A stretch of 64,000 nt of DNA from Pseudarthrobacter albicanus (GTDB taxonomy: Bacteria > Actinomycetota > Actinomycetes > Actinomycetales > Micrococcaceae): NCBI RefSeq assembly GCF_018224015.1, contig NZ_JAGPOT010000031.1, forward strand, positions 1 to 64,000, in the 5' to 3' direction. Position numbers and translations under genes: made by a program. A model generated the notes under the pieces. That model was not told where the DNA came from. It searched no databases and saw only the letters and a program-made list of their open reading frames with translations. This document shows, in pieces, positions 1 through 7,784 of the stretch (position 1 is the first letter of the stretch; each line of letters starts with the position of its first letter).

Positions 1-147
1 CCAAATATCCGCGCTGGGCCGCCTCAATTCCTTGCATACACCCAGTCTTAAGGACCACTGCGCGAAGTCCAGCAGGCGCGCCTTAAACCACCCAAATTGT
101 TCAGCGCAGTCCTAGGCGGTGCCGCTGACGGTGGCGTCCGCGCCCTC

Positions 148-228
148 GGGACATGCCCTCCCCTGCGCGCTACCACTGGACATATGCCCACTATGTCCAG
201 TGCCGGCGGCCACGAATGGGCATGTCCC
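148..228. repeat. Nested palindromic element, copy 1
   Basis: Outer arms GGGACATGCCC (148-158) and GGGCATGTCCC (218-228) are exact reverse complements. Inside them ACTGGACATA (175-184) and TATGTCCAGT (192-201) form a second perfect 10-bp stem around a 7-nt loop. Related copies lie at 4414-4494 and 6143-6222. This copy sits just downstream of the DUF6493-like gene, in the non-coding first 277 bases, where I see no other feature. It is probably a REP/MITE-type dispersed element, possibly also working as a transcription terminator. Confidence 0.75.
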
Positions 229-277
229 CCGGGGCAGCCGGCGGGCGGAACCGGGCCGCTATGCCTTCGGCGGAACA

Positions 278-2902
278 TCACAGCGAGGCTGACGGTTGTA
301 GCCCCATCTGTGACGCCAGCCGCTTCGCTTCCAGGGCCGTTTTGGTGGAGGATTTTGCAGCCAACGCCGCAACCGCCAACGTGAATTCCGCCGGGACGGA
401 TTCCGGTGTCCGCTGTCCGGCAGGAATGGCGTCCCATAGTTCTGTGCAGGTGGCCAGCAGCTCCGGCATCCCTGCCGGGAGCTTCTGCTGTCCTCCTGAC
501 GCCATCACCAAGGCCGTCAACGCGGGCCAGACGCAGTCCAGATGGCCCTCGTATGCCACCAGCGCCAGGGTCCGTACCAGCCGGCCGAGCGGCTGACCGT
601 CTGCCTTGCCGCAGTTCCGGGCTGCCGTGGCCAGGTGGTCCGCCGACAGCTGGCGCCGCGCGGCCAGTTCCAGCACCGTTTCAACGGCGCGGTCCCGGTC
701 GTCCTGACGGGGACCGGCGAGCATGGCAACGAACCAATTGTGGGTCAATTGCCCGACTCCTCCGGCCGTTGCCCCTGCCAGGCCATCTGCCCTCAGGCAG
801 ACCAGCCCACCGTACACCAGCCTCCGTTCCAACCACATGGCGCCCAGATCGGGCCAGAAAGGCACAACCCCCGAGGCCTCACAGTCAATCCAGTTACCGT
901 GGTATCGGCGCTCGCTGCCACCCCATAACTCTGACGAGAGCAACTCACGGGGGATCGACGGAAACCATTCCAAAGGCACTGGCACTGTGAGCGGAGCGTC
1001 CACCGGCGGGGGCCTGAATCCTCCTCCCCGGACCCATTCGCGGAGAATCCGCCCGGCAAGCCGCTCCGGGTCATCCGGACCGTCAAGCGGCGGGACACGC
1101 AGCTCAGGGACATCCGCTGCCAGCCTCGCATCCATCGGCCCCAGCCGCAGGAGTGCCTGGAACATGTCGGCTTCCCCATACGCCCAGCCTTCGCGCTCAA
1201 AGAGACGCAGCAGGGGCACCAGCCTGTCCAGTTCCACGCGGAAGTTGTCGTAGCTCGGCGTGGCCAGGGAGTACGGCACTGTTCCTGCCTGGACCGCCAG
1301 CTCGCTGTGACGGAATATGTGGATAGCGGCCAAAGGACTCGAATCCCGGAACAACTGGACCAGATTCCGGTGGGCGGCCAGGTTGTGCTCCCCTGCCGCC
1401 CACATGGCCAGGACGACATTAGGGCTCGGCTCCGCCCAGCACTCCCAGCTCGGCGGCGGCGGCATGTCTCCAGGAATTGGCCCGATGTCAACACGATATC
1501 TCCGCCGATACCAGTCCCGCACGTTCTGGGAAACGTGGTAGACGTTACGCAGGAAGTGATCGACATACTGCTCGTCGGCGATGGTATGTTTCCACTGTCG
1601 GTTCCAATACGGCAGCCCTTTCCTGGAATCGGCTTCCGGTGCCACATACCGGGGAATTTCCGGCGAGTGCCGGGCTCCAGTTCCCCACAATGATGCCGAA
1701 GCAGTTGGCCCCTCTGTGCTGGTGGCCAGAGGGATGTGCAGCCTCGATTCCGCCATGGTCCGGATCTTTAGATCCGAGGATCCTGCCGCCGCCGCCCAGC
1801 AGGCGGTGAGGACGGCGTCGTCGTACGTCCCTGACGTCCGCAGGGACTTGAGGTGCCGGACCAGAAGCTCCTGCGGCTTCTTCTCCGTCCTGCCGAACAC
1901 GGCGACGCCCAGGTCCTGGAGATCGTCAGCATCCAGCGGCGCGTGGAGCAGAAGCCCAAATGCCAGGAAGGACAGGAACCCGGCAGCCGTGGTGACGGTG
2001 GACAAGAACAGCGGGATGCTGGCGGCCACCTCCTCAGGACTGGGCGGACACGACTTCAGGACATCGGCCAGCACTCTCTGGCTCGGGAGTCCGTCGTCCC
2101 GTGCGAGTGCGGTGCGGAGCTTGCCGAAGACCTCCTCGCTGCGGAAGGTCCCCCTGTCGAGGTACCCGCGGACTGCGGCCCCGACGGTCCACTCTGTCCG
2201 CGTTAGCTGCATGGCCAGCGGACCCAGCGCGTCCGGCACCTCAAAGCACCGCAGGAGTGTTTTCGCGGCGGTCACGTCCTGGTCCCACAACTCCAGCAAC
2301 GATTTCTGCATCCTCGGAAAGACCACCGCGGTTCCGGCGGGACCGATGCGGAATGCCTCGCGGATCCGGCCGCCCGCGAGGTCCCGGTAGTAGAACGCCC
2401 AAAGCCGCGGATACGCCTCGAAATCTGCAGTGGAAACTCCAAAGTGCAGAATGAGCGGCAGGCAACAACGGATGACGGTATTGGCCCTCTCTTGTCCCGC
2501 TTTTGCGTTCCGGCTGATCGCCGCGGCCACGAAGCGCCGGCACCAGTCGTCGCCTCTTGAAACCAGGACATCCAACAGCATCAGGATGTGAACATCGCTG
2601 CTCCATGCCATCTCCCGCCAGGGCAGGAACCTGGCGGCATCGGCAGGTGCACTGACGGCGACGGTGACCATCTCCCTCACCGTTGAGCGGTCGGCAAGGC
2701 TGATGCTCTCATGAATCCGCCAGTCCATGTCCTGGGTCAGCAGGGTCCGGCCGCCTTTGGCAAACCATTTCGCCGCCTCGGCGAGCTCATCCGGCGGGGA
2801 CGCTGTGATGTACTCGGGCAGAGCACTCCGGTCCCCGCTCTTGACGAGCCGGCGCACCTCCTGCACGAGCCGCGGGTCGCCGCGGTTCTCCGGCGCCGTC
2901 AT
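278..2902 (-). CDS. DUF6493-like protein, partner of SWIM zinc-finger protein
   Basis: An 874-residue soluble protein with no membrane segments or signal peptide. It is rich in alpha-helical, leucine-heavy stretches that look like a helical-repeat scaffold. The ATG overlaps the last four bases of the SWIM-domain gene upstream (ATGA), so the two are translationally coupled. I assign it to the DUF6493 type mainly because such proteins follow SWIM zinc-finger genes in actinobacteria; the family name rests on memory and context, not a clear motif. In other actinobacteria this pair often lies near MoxR-type AAA and VWA genes, which are not visible here. Its biochemical role is unknown. Confidence 0.7.
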   Translation of the reverse strand: MTAPENRGDPRLVQEVRRLVKSGDRSALPEYITASPPDELAEAAKWFAKGGRTLLTQDMDWRIHESISLADRSTVREMVTVAVSAPADAARFLPWREMAWSSDVHILMLLDVLVSRGDDWCRRFVAAAISRNAKAGQERANTVIRCCLPLILHFGVSTADFEAYPRLWAFYYRDLAGGRIREAFRIGPAGTAVVFPRMQKSLLELWDQDVTAAKTLLRCFEVPDALGPLAMQLTRTEWTVGAAVRGYLDRGTFRSEEVFGKLRTALARDDGLPSQRVLADVLKSCPPSPEEVAASIPLFLSTVTTAAGFLSFLAFGLLLHAPLDADDLQDLGVAVFGRTEKKPQELLVRHLKSLRTSGTYDDAVLTACWAAAAGSSDLKIRTMAESRLHIPLATSTEGPTASASLWGTGARHSPEIPRYVAPEADSRKGLPYWNRQWKHTIADEQYVDHFLRNVYHVSQNVRDWYRRRYRVDIGPIPGDMPPPPSWECWAEPSPNVVLAMWAAGEHNLAAHRNLVQLFRDSSPLAAIHIFRHSELAVQAGTVPYSLATPSYDNFRVELDRLVPLLRLFEREGWAYGEADMFQALLRLGPMDARLAADVPELRVPPLDGPDDPERLAGRILREWVRGGGFRPPPVDAPLTVPVPLEWFPSIPRELLSSELWGGSERRYHGNWIDCEASGVVPFWPDLGAMWLERRLVYGGLVCLRADGLAGATAGGVGQLTHNWFVAMLAGPRQDDRDRAVETVLELAARRQLSADHLATAARNCGKADGQPLGRLVRTLALVAYEGHLDCVWPALTALVMASGGQQKLPAGMPELLATCTELWDAIPAGQRTPESVPAEFTLAVAALAAKSSTKTALEAKRLASQMGLQPSASL

Positions 2903-4251
2903 GCGTTTTCCCTTCCGTGGCCCGGTGCCGTCTCGAGCCGGACGAGCTGGACGGCGAGCGCATGCTTGCAGGGGCCCCTGGAGCCGCGGAAGTCATACCA
3001 CCAGGCACAGGTGCACTGGTAGCTTTCGTCCGTGAACGTGACCCGGCGCACCCGCGTTCCGTTTCCAGCCAGGACATCCCAGCGGTCCTCCACCCGGGAT
3101 ACCCCGCCCCGGGCCACGATATCGCGGGCAGCTCGAAGCCTCGGGTGATCCTTGACGACACGGTCCTGGTCCAGCGGCAGCTCCCGGTGGAAATAGGCGT
3201 TTTCCAGCAGGTCGAAGCCCACCTTCCCGGAGGCTCCCAACCAGGCCAGCCCCTGGCTGACGCGCTCCGCCTCGAGCCCGGTCCTGGCGCGGAGCGTCTC
3301 GGTCGAAATGACCGCCTGCCATCCAAGGAAGTCCAGGACCGTCGTCCCTGCTTCCTTCACGCCAGGGGCGGCGAGCGCGGCCAGGATCCCGCCTTCCCCC
3401 GAGAAACCCCGGCCGGCCGCCGGCGAAAGCAGCAGTGTGAAGTCGGCGCCGGGGAGCCGGAACACCCAGCCGCTGGCCCCGTTGTCGTGGCGGAAGACGT
3501 CCAGGCGGGTGGCGAATCGGGCGACCCTCTTTGCGGCGGCGAGCCGCCCGGTGCCCGCCAGCGTGACTGTCGAGGCCTTCGGCGTGGCCACTTCGCGCAA
3601 TCCCCGGGCCGATGGCAGCAGGAAAACCGTGCGCCCCGGCTGCGCGGCCGGGAGTGAGCCCAGGAACTGGCTGATGGCGGAGCCGGAGAGCGTGGCCAGA
3701 TGCGTCATTCCGGCAGCGATCGCCGGTGTCTCCGCGAAGCCGCGGATCCACCGGTCCGGAAGCTCCACCTTCCGCTCCATATGGCTCTCAACGGGGGTGG
3801 AGACCACCAGCTGGTCCCGGCCGACGTCAAGGTGGAGCAGCTCGCTGCGGTGCACGTTGGCGAGCGCGGACCGCAGCGGGCTGTTGATGTCCACGTTGGT
3901 GGTGCCGAAGCCGATCTCGCCGCCGTCCAGGCCGCTGCCCAGCAGGTCCGGCCGCGCCTGGACCCCGTTGCAGGCCGAAAACGACTCACAGCGCAGGCGG
4001 TCTCCCCCTGCTGTCATGACCGGGTCCATGACATCGCTGAGCCGGAACGCGGCATCGAAGTACCTCGACGCCGCCACGTCGGCGACGGCCAGCAGCGCGC
4101 TGGACACCACGTCAGGCCTCGCGGCAAACCCGTGGAAGAAGCTCGGGTTTTCCACCAGTCCTTGAGGGGTGGCGCCCAGACCTGACTCCAGGAGGAGCCG
4201 CTTGGCGCCGTGGGCTTCATCAAGTACGGATTCCGCGAGGTAGCCGCTCAT
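2899..4251 (-). CDS. SWIM zinc-finger family protein
   Basis: A 450-residue protein whose C-terminal end carries a SWIM finger. CTC (C-x-C) is followed about 13 residues later by CKH (C-x-H), near residues 417-434. The family binds zinc and probably nucleic acid or protein. The N-terminal 400 residues have no motif I recognise. It is the first gene of a two-gene minus-strand unit and overlaps the DUF6493-like gene by 4 bp. Nested palindrome copy 2 lies about 160 bp upstream. The SWIM call is secure, but the cellular role is unknown. Confidence 0.85.
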   Translation of the reverse strand: MSGYLAESVLDEAHGAKRLLLESGLGATPQGLVENPSFFHGFAARPDVVSSALLAVADVAASRYFDAAFRLSDVMDPVMTAGGDRLRCESFSACNGVQARPDLLGSGLDGGEIGFGTTNVDINSPLRSALANVHRSELLHLDVGRDQLVVSTPVESHMERKVELPDRWIRGFAETPAIAAGMTHLATLSGSAISQFLGSLPAAQPGRTVFLLPSARGLREVATPKASTVTLAGTGRLAAAKRVARFATRLDVFRHDNGASGWVFRLPGADFTLLLSPAAGRGFSGEGGILAALAAPGVKEAGTTVLDFLGWQAVISTETLRARTGLEAERVSQGLAWLGASGKVGFDLLENAYFHRELPLDQDRVVKDHPRLRAARDIVARGGVSRVEDRWDVLAGNGTRVRRVTFTDESYQCTCAWWYDFRGSRGPCKHALAVQLVRLETAPGHGRENA

Positions 4252-4413
4252 ACGAGCCCCCGCAGCCGGCGGGTCCGCAACCCGATCGGTCCCCGCGTGG
4301 ACGGCACATCAGGCACGTCCGGAATTGCTGTTCTCTCCCCCATGTCCGGAAGTATAGACCGCACCCCTGGCCCGACAACAGCCCCGGAACCGCGGAGGGG
4401 ACTCCCGGTCCGC

Positions 4414-4494
4414 GGGACATGCCCGGCCCTGTCCGTGGCCAGTGGACATACGAACATCCTGTCCGATGCTCACCGCGAAGAATGAGCATGCTCC
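4414..4494. repeat. Nested palindromic element, copy 2 (degenerate)
   Basis: Begins with the same GGGACATGCCC arm (4414-4424) and has AGTGGACATA at 4441-4450. The right halves have drifted: the inner arm reads CCTGTCC and the outer arm GAGCATGCTCC (4484-4494). It lies in the 271-bp gap between the SWIM gene and the inositol monophosphatase family gene, both on the minus strand. Nothing else is recognisable in that gap. Confidence 0.6.
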
Positions 4495-4522
4495 GCGGAG
4501 CAGGCGCGGAGCGTCGCGGGAA

Positions 4523-5395
4523 CTAGCCGACCGAGCCTGACTCGAGCGCGGCACGGAGCTCCCGGACCGCCGTCGTGCCTCCCGCGAGGAACCAGTCAAG
4601 TCCGTTGACCCGCACGACGTCGGCCGCTCCGCCCGCCGCGAGGACGATCGCCTGGCCGGGCAGCCAGTCCCATTCAGGGCAGCTGTGCTGGAACCAGCAG
4701 CCCACCGCGCCGTCGGCCACCCGGCCGAGGTCGCAGGATCCGGAGCCGAACATGCGCAGCGACGCTGCGGACGTCGCCGCAGCGTGCCAGGGCATGGCGC
4801 ACATCGGGTCGGCAAGCCACGTGGGGTGGATGTAGGTGGCGGCGCCGAGTTCGGAAAGCGGGGCGTCGGACCGGCCGCTGCCCCCCGCGTCGCCGTACCG
4901 GAAGGTGGTCAGCTGTTCCCCGTTGAGCGTTGCGTGCCGCGACGTCCCGCCGAGCCAGAGCTTGTCCTCCTCCGGCTGGAAGATCGCGCCGAGCAGCACG
5001 CCGGAGGAGTCCTTCAGGGCAATGGCGGAGCACCAGTAGGTGGACCCGTGCAGGAAGTTGTAGGTCCCGTCGACAGGGTCGATCACCCAGGTCCGGCCGC
5101 TGCTGCCTGTCACGTCGGCGCCTTCTTCCCCCAGGATGCCGTCGTCGGGCCGGCAGCGCCGGAGTTGCTCCAGCACATAGGCCTCCGCGGCGTGATCGGC
5201 GGCGGTGACGACGTCGGACACGGATGTTTTCTGCCGGCCCTCCAGCCCCGCCTGCCGCATCAGCAGCGCCAGCGTGCCTGCTTCGCGCACGAGCGCCTCG
5301 GCGAGCTGGTAGTCATCCAGCGCGGGGTCGAGCTCCGCGGTGCTGTGCCGGCCAAGCCGGTGTCTGCCAAGTTCATTTCTGCCTAGTTCGGTCAC
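4523..5395 (-). CDS. Inositol monophosphatase family protein
   Basis: A 290-residue member of the metal-dependent phosphatase family (inositol monophosphatase, histidinol-phosphatase and related activities). Metal-binding motifs are visible: GEEGA near residues 89-93, IDPVDGT near 105-111, and the late W-D motif in CPEWDW. The GTG at 5395 is chosen because an in-frame ATG at 5737 would run through the divergent gene at 5508. The N terminus carries a short repeated pattern (ELGRN-ELGRH-RLGRH) of unknown meaning. The substrate cannot be read from sequence. The gene is divergent from the membrane-protein gene, with about 110 bp between them. Confidence 0.85.
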   Translation of the reverse strand: MTELGRNELGRHRLGRHSTAELDPALDDYQLAEALVREAGTLALLMRQAGLEGRQKTSVSDVVTAADHAAEAYVLEQLRRCRPDDGILGEEGADVTGSSGRTWVIDPVDGTYNFLHGSTYWCSAIALKDSSGVLLGAIFQPEEDKLWLGGTSRHATLNGEQLTTFRYGDAGGSGRSDAPLSELGAATYIHPTWLADPMCAMPWHAAATSAASLRMFGSGSCDLGRVADGAVGCWFQHSCPEWDWLPGQAIVLAAGGAADVVRVNGLDWFLAGGTTAVRELRAALESGSVG

Positions 5396-5507
5396 GCGTC
5401 CCAGACTATCGGCGCTGCGGGCGTAGTGCACAGACGGACGGCCGACCCGGCGCCGCCAGGAACGGGCTGCGACACACCAGCCCGCTGAGACGGACGATAA
5501 TAAAGCC

Positions 5508-6161
5508 ATGGCCAAGACACCCGCACAGCGGATCAAGAAACACGGCGCCAATGCGGCCGTTCCCCAGCACCATCTGCCGTCGGTGATCAACCCGAGCACC
5601 AGCAGGACGCCGCAGAAGGCGCAGAACAACAGCAATCTGATCGTGATTGCCGGAGTCGTGGCCAGCCTGTTCCTGTTCTGGTACGTCCATCTGCTCACGC
5701 TGAACCAGCTCACGCAGTTGTCCGGCGGCCTGGCCATGCCGGATTCGCTGATCGGCGGCTTCGACCAGGGCTATGTCGAGCACCTGCGCGCCGCAATGGA
5801 CGGGGACGCCCGCGGGCAGCTCAATTACGTCCACAAGACCGCTGGAATGCTCTTCCCGCTGATCTTCGGCTTCAGCTGGCTGCTGCTGATCGGGACGAAC
5901 GTGGCCCGGAAGCCGCTGCGCTGGGCGCTCTGGGCGGTGCCGATGCTTTTTGCCGTAGTGCGGCTATGGGGCAACGGGGCCATCGACGCGATGATGTCCG
6001 CGGACACGGTCGACGGCGGGCAGGTAGCCTTGGCGTCCGGGCTCACCCTCGCCGGTTGGGTGCTGCTGGTGCTGAGCCTGGTGGCCGGCGGCGCCGCGGT
6101 GCTCCTCGGCCGGAAGCGTGCCTCCTCCGCCGCTCCATCCACGGGACATGCCCAGCCCTAG
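5508..6161 (+). CDS. Hypothetical membrane protein
   Basis: A 217-residue protein with a polar N-terminal 40 residues and about four predicted membrane helices (roughly residues 44-65, 108-128, 138-155 and 170-195). I recognise no family. The stop codon and last six codons lie inside nested palindrome copy 3, whose left arm encodes GHAQP-stop, so the element supplies the 3' end of this gene. The start is the first ATG after the divergent promoter region. The downstream TPR gene is convergent. Confidence 0.75.
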   Translation: MAKTPAQRIKKHGANAAVPQHHLPSVINPSTSRTPQKAQNNSNLIVIAGVVASLFLFWYVHLLTLNQLTQLSGGLAMPDSLIGGFDQGYVEHLRAAMDGDARGQLNYVHKTAGMLFPLIFGFSWLLLIGTNVARKPLRWALWAVPMLFAVVRLWGNGAIDAMMSADTVDGGQVALASGLTLAGWVLLVLSLVAGGAAVLLGRKRASSAAPSTGHAQP

Positions 6162-6222
6162 GCCCGGCCGTTGGACATAATCCCGATATGTCCATCCCCG
6201 GACCACTACGGAGGGCATGCCC
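6143..6222. repeat. Nested palindromic element, copy 3
   Basis: Outer arms GGGACATGCCC (6143-6153) and GGGCATGCCC (6213-6222). Inner perfect stem TGGACATA (6172-6179) and TATGTCCA (6187-6194) with a 7-nt loop. It sits between two convergent genes and overlaps the coding end of the membrane-protein gene, so it could serve as a bidirectional terminator. Confidence 0.75.
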
Positions 6223-6241
6223 ACGAGGATCCTGCGCGGTG

Positions 6242-7264
6242 TCAGGACCCGGCGGCCAGGAACTCCCGCGCCTGGTCTGCACGCTGCGGGGCGCCGGCCG
6301 CCTCGAAATGATCCGCGGCCTTCAGCAGGTGCTCACGGGCAGCAGCCTGGTTTCCTGCGGCCGCGTTTGCCCGGCCCAGCAGCAGGTATGCCTCGCCGAG
6401 TATCTGGGGCGACGTCTTGTCCTCGTCTGCGCAAACTTGTTCGAGTAACTCGATCGCGGCTGCGGGGTCGCCGGCCAGGGAACTCCAGTGGGCGCGGTTC
6501 AACTTGATCAGCAGGAAGTCGTTTGCGCTTCCCCCGATGACATCCGTCGCCAGTTCCGCCCGTTCAATGCACCGCAGGGTGTCGGCGTCGGCAACGTCGG
6601 CAGCGAGCCGCATGGCCGCCGAAGCCTTGTTGAACTTTGCCCACACATCCAGGTTTCTCGCCGGCGAAAAGGTCGCGGCCGCGAGCTCGTGATAGTTCAG
6701 CCCCTGCCGTACGTCATTGCAGAGAAAGGCAACGTTTCCGATCACCCAGTACGCCTTCCCCACCAACTGGTCATCAACTTCGGCGGAAATCACGTCCGCC
6801 AGGGCCAGGCATTCCGCCCAGGCTTCGTCAAGCCGGCCGGTATCCGCCAGCGCGGCGATGAGAGCCTGCCTCGCCAAAACATTTGTCTCCACGTCCGGAT
6901 CGTCTGACACCAGCTCCACGGCTGCCCGGGCGGCGTCGGCGGCCTGTTCCAATTGGCCTGCCCCTTGCTTGGCCTTGGCCAGCAGAATATAGGTCCGCGC
7001 CTGGTCGTGGCGTTCGGACGTCCCGCGCAGATTGACCAGTCCGATGGCCAGATCAGCACATTTGTCAAAGTCCTCCGCGTCCAGGAGATTTTCCGCCTGG
7101 AAAAACGTCATGTTCCACCACGAGTCCATATCACCATCACTGCGTGCGATATCCGCGGCTGCCTTCGCGCTCCTGGCGGCCTCGTCGAAATCGTGATCGG
7201 CCCGGTTTTTCCGTGCCTGCAGCTCGGCGGCGACATACGACGGCGAAACGAAGTTTTGTTGCAT
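6242..7264 (-). CDS. Tetratricopeptide-repeat (TPR) protein, Rap-like in layout
   Basis: A 340-residue, all-helical protein made of degenerate TPR-type helix pairs across its length, rich in Ala and Leu with repeated A-x-x-x-A patterns such as LLLGRANAAAGNQ. There is no signal peptide, membrane helix or helix-turn-helix, so it is probably a cytoplasmic protein- or peptide-binding scaffold. It is divergent from a gene for a 50-residue secreted peptide, 210 bp away. TPR proteins paired with secreted peptide genes are the hallmark of RRNPP quorum-sensing systems of Firmicutes; extension to this pair is inference. Alternatively it is a generic TPR adaptor. Confidence 0.75.
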   Translation of the reverse strand: MQQNFVSPSYVAAELQARKNRADHDFDEAARSAKAAADIARSDGDMDSWWNMTFFQAENLLDAEDFDKCADLAIGLVNLRGTSERHDQARTYILLAKAKQGAGQLEQAADAARAAVELVSDDPDVETNVLARQALIAALADTGRLDEAWAECLALADVISAEVDDQLVGKAYWVIGNVAFLCNDVRQGLNYHELAAATFSPARNLDVWAKFNKASAAMRLAADVADADTLRCIERAELATDVIGGSANDFLLIKLNRAHWSSLAGDPAAAIELLEQVCADEDKTSPQILGEAYLLLGRANAAAGNQAAAREHLLKAADHFEAAGAPQRADQAREFLAAGS

Positions 7265-7417
7265 GGCTCAATTATCCGTTGCCGCCGCAGTGAAATTGAA
7301 CAAAACCGGAAAGCAAGACGGCGCCATCTTTCTGCAAGAGCTGCGCGGGTGCGCGCAACTAACACATGGAACGGACCTCCGCGACAGATTGTTACACCAC
7401 GGCATATCGGATGCCCC

Positions 7418-7423
7418 TATACT
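7418..7423 (+). promoter_or_regulatory. Putative -10 element of the secreted-peptide gene
   Basis: TATACT lies 52 bp upstream of the peptide ATG. It is close to the sigma-A consensus. No well-spaced -35 hexamer is evident; TTGTTA at 7389-7394 is too far away. The surrounding 7265-7474 gap must also hold the divergent TPR-gene promoter. Confidence 0.4.
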
Positions 7424-7474
7424 GAGCCTGCATCACATGAGCCACATCCGCCCCCTACGTATCAGGAGTTCTAA

Positions 7475-7627
7475 ATGAAGAAAACCCTCGCTACACTCCT
7501 CGTCGCCGGCGCGCTGGCGGCGGCAGGCCTTTCCGCCTCGGCTGCAGTCTCGGCAAGCAGTGACAACTCCGGACAGGGCTCCATCGAAGCCGTCAACTGG
7601 TGGCCGAACTCCACTCCGAAGAAGTAA
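7475..7627 (+). CDS. Small secreted peptide precursor (50 aa)
   Basis: A 50-codon gene with a strong Shine-Dalgarno AGGAG (7464-7468) at good spacing and a clear intrinsic terminator 19 bp after the stop. The product has a classic signal peptide: MKK, then an Ala/Leu-rich hydrophobic core, then a likely signal-peptidase I site AVSA|SSD after residue 27. About 23 residues would be released, ending in NWWPNSTPKK. The exported part has no cysteines, so it is not a disulfide peptide. It is divergent from the TPR-protein gene. It may be a signalling peptide, a small cell-wall or extracellular peptide, or a toxin-like peptide; the sequence does not decide. Confidence 0.75.
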   Translation: MKKTLATLLVAGALAAAGLSASAAVSASSDNSGQGSIEAVNWWPNSTPKK

Positions 7628-7645
7628 CTTCAGAAGCAATAACGG

Positions 7646-7685
7646 ACGGCGGGGATCGGATAGCGATCCGATACCCGCCGTTTTT
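7646..7685 (+). terminator. Intrinsic terminator after the secreted-peptide gene
   Basis: A near-perfect stem: ACGGCGGG pairs with CCCGCCGT and ATCGGAT with ATCCGAT, with one internal mismatch and an AGCG loop, followed by five Ts. It is among the strongest terminator signals in the window and supports independent transcription of the 50-codon gene. Confidence 0.9.
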
Positions 7686-7784
7686 GTGCCCAGCCGGCCG
7701 CCGTGCCGGCCGCCCGGCGGCCGCCCGGCGGCTGCCCTGCCGCCGTCGTGCCGGAAAGCGGTACCGGCAACCGATCAGAAAAGG

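Noticed and set aside
4523..5737. Inositol monophosphatase family gene extended to ATG at 5737
   Set aside because: The extension overlaps the divergent membrane-protein gene by 230 bp and reads as noise; GTG at 5395 begins the plausible N terminus.
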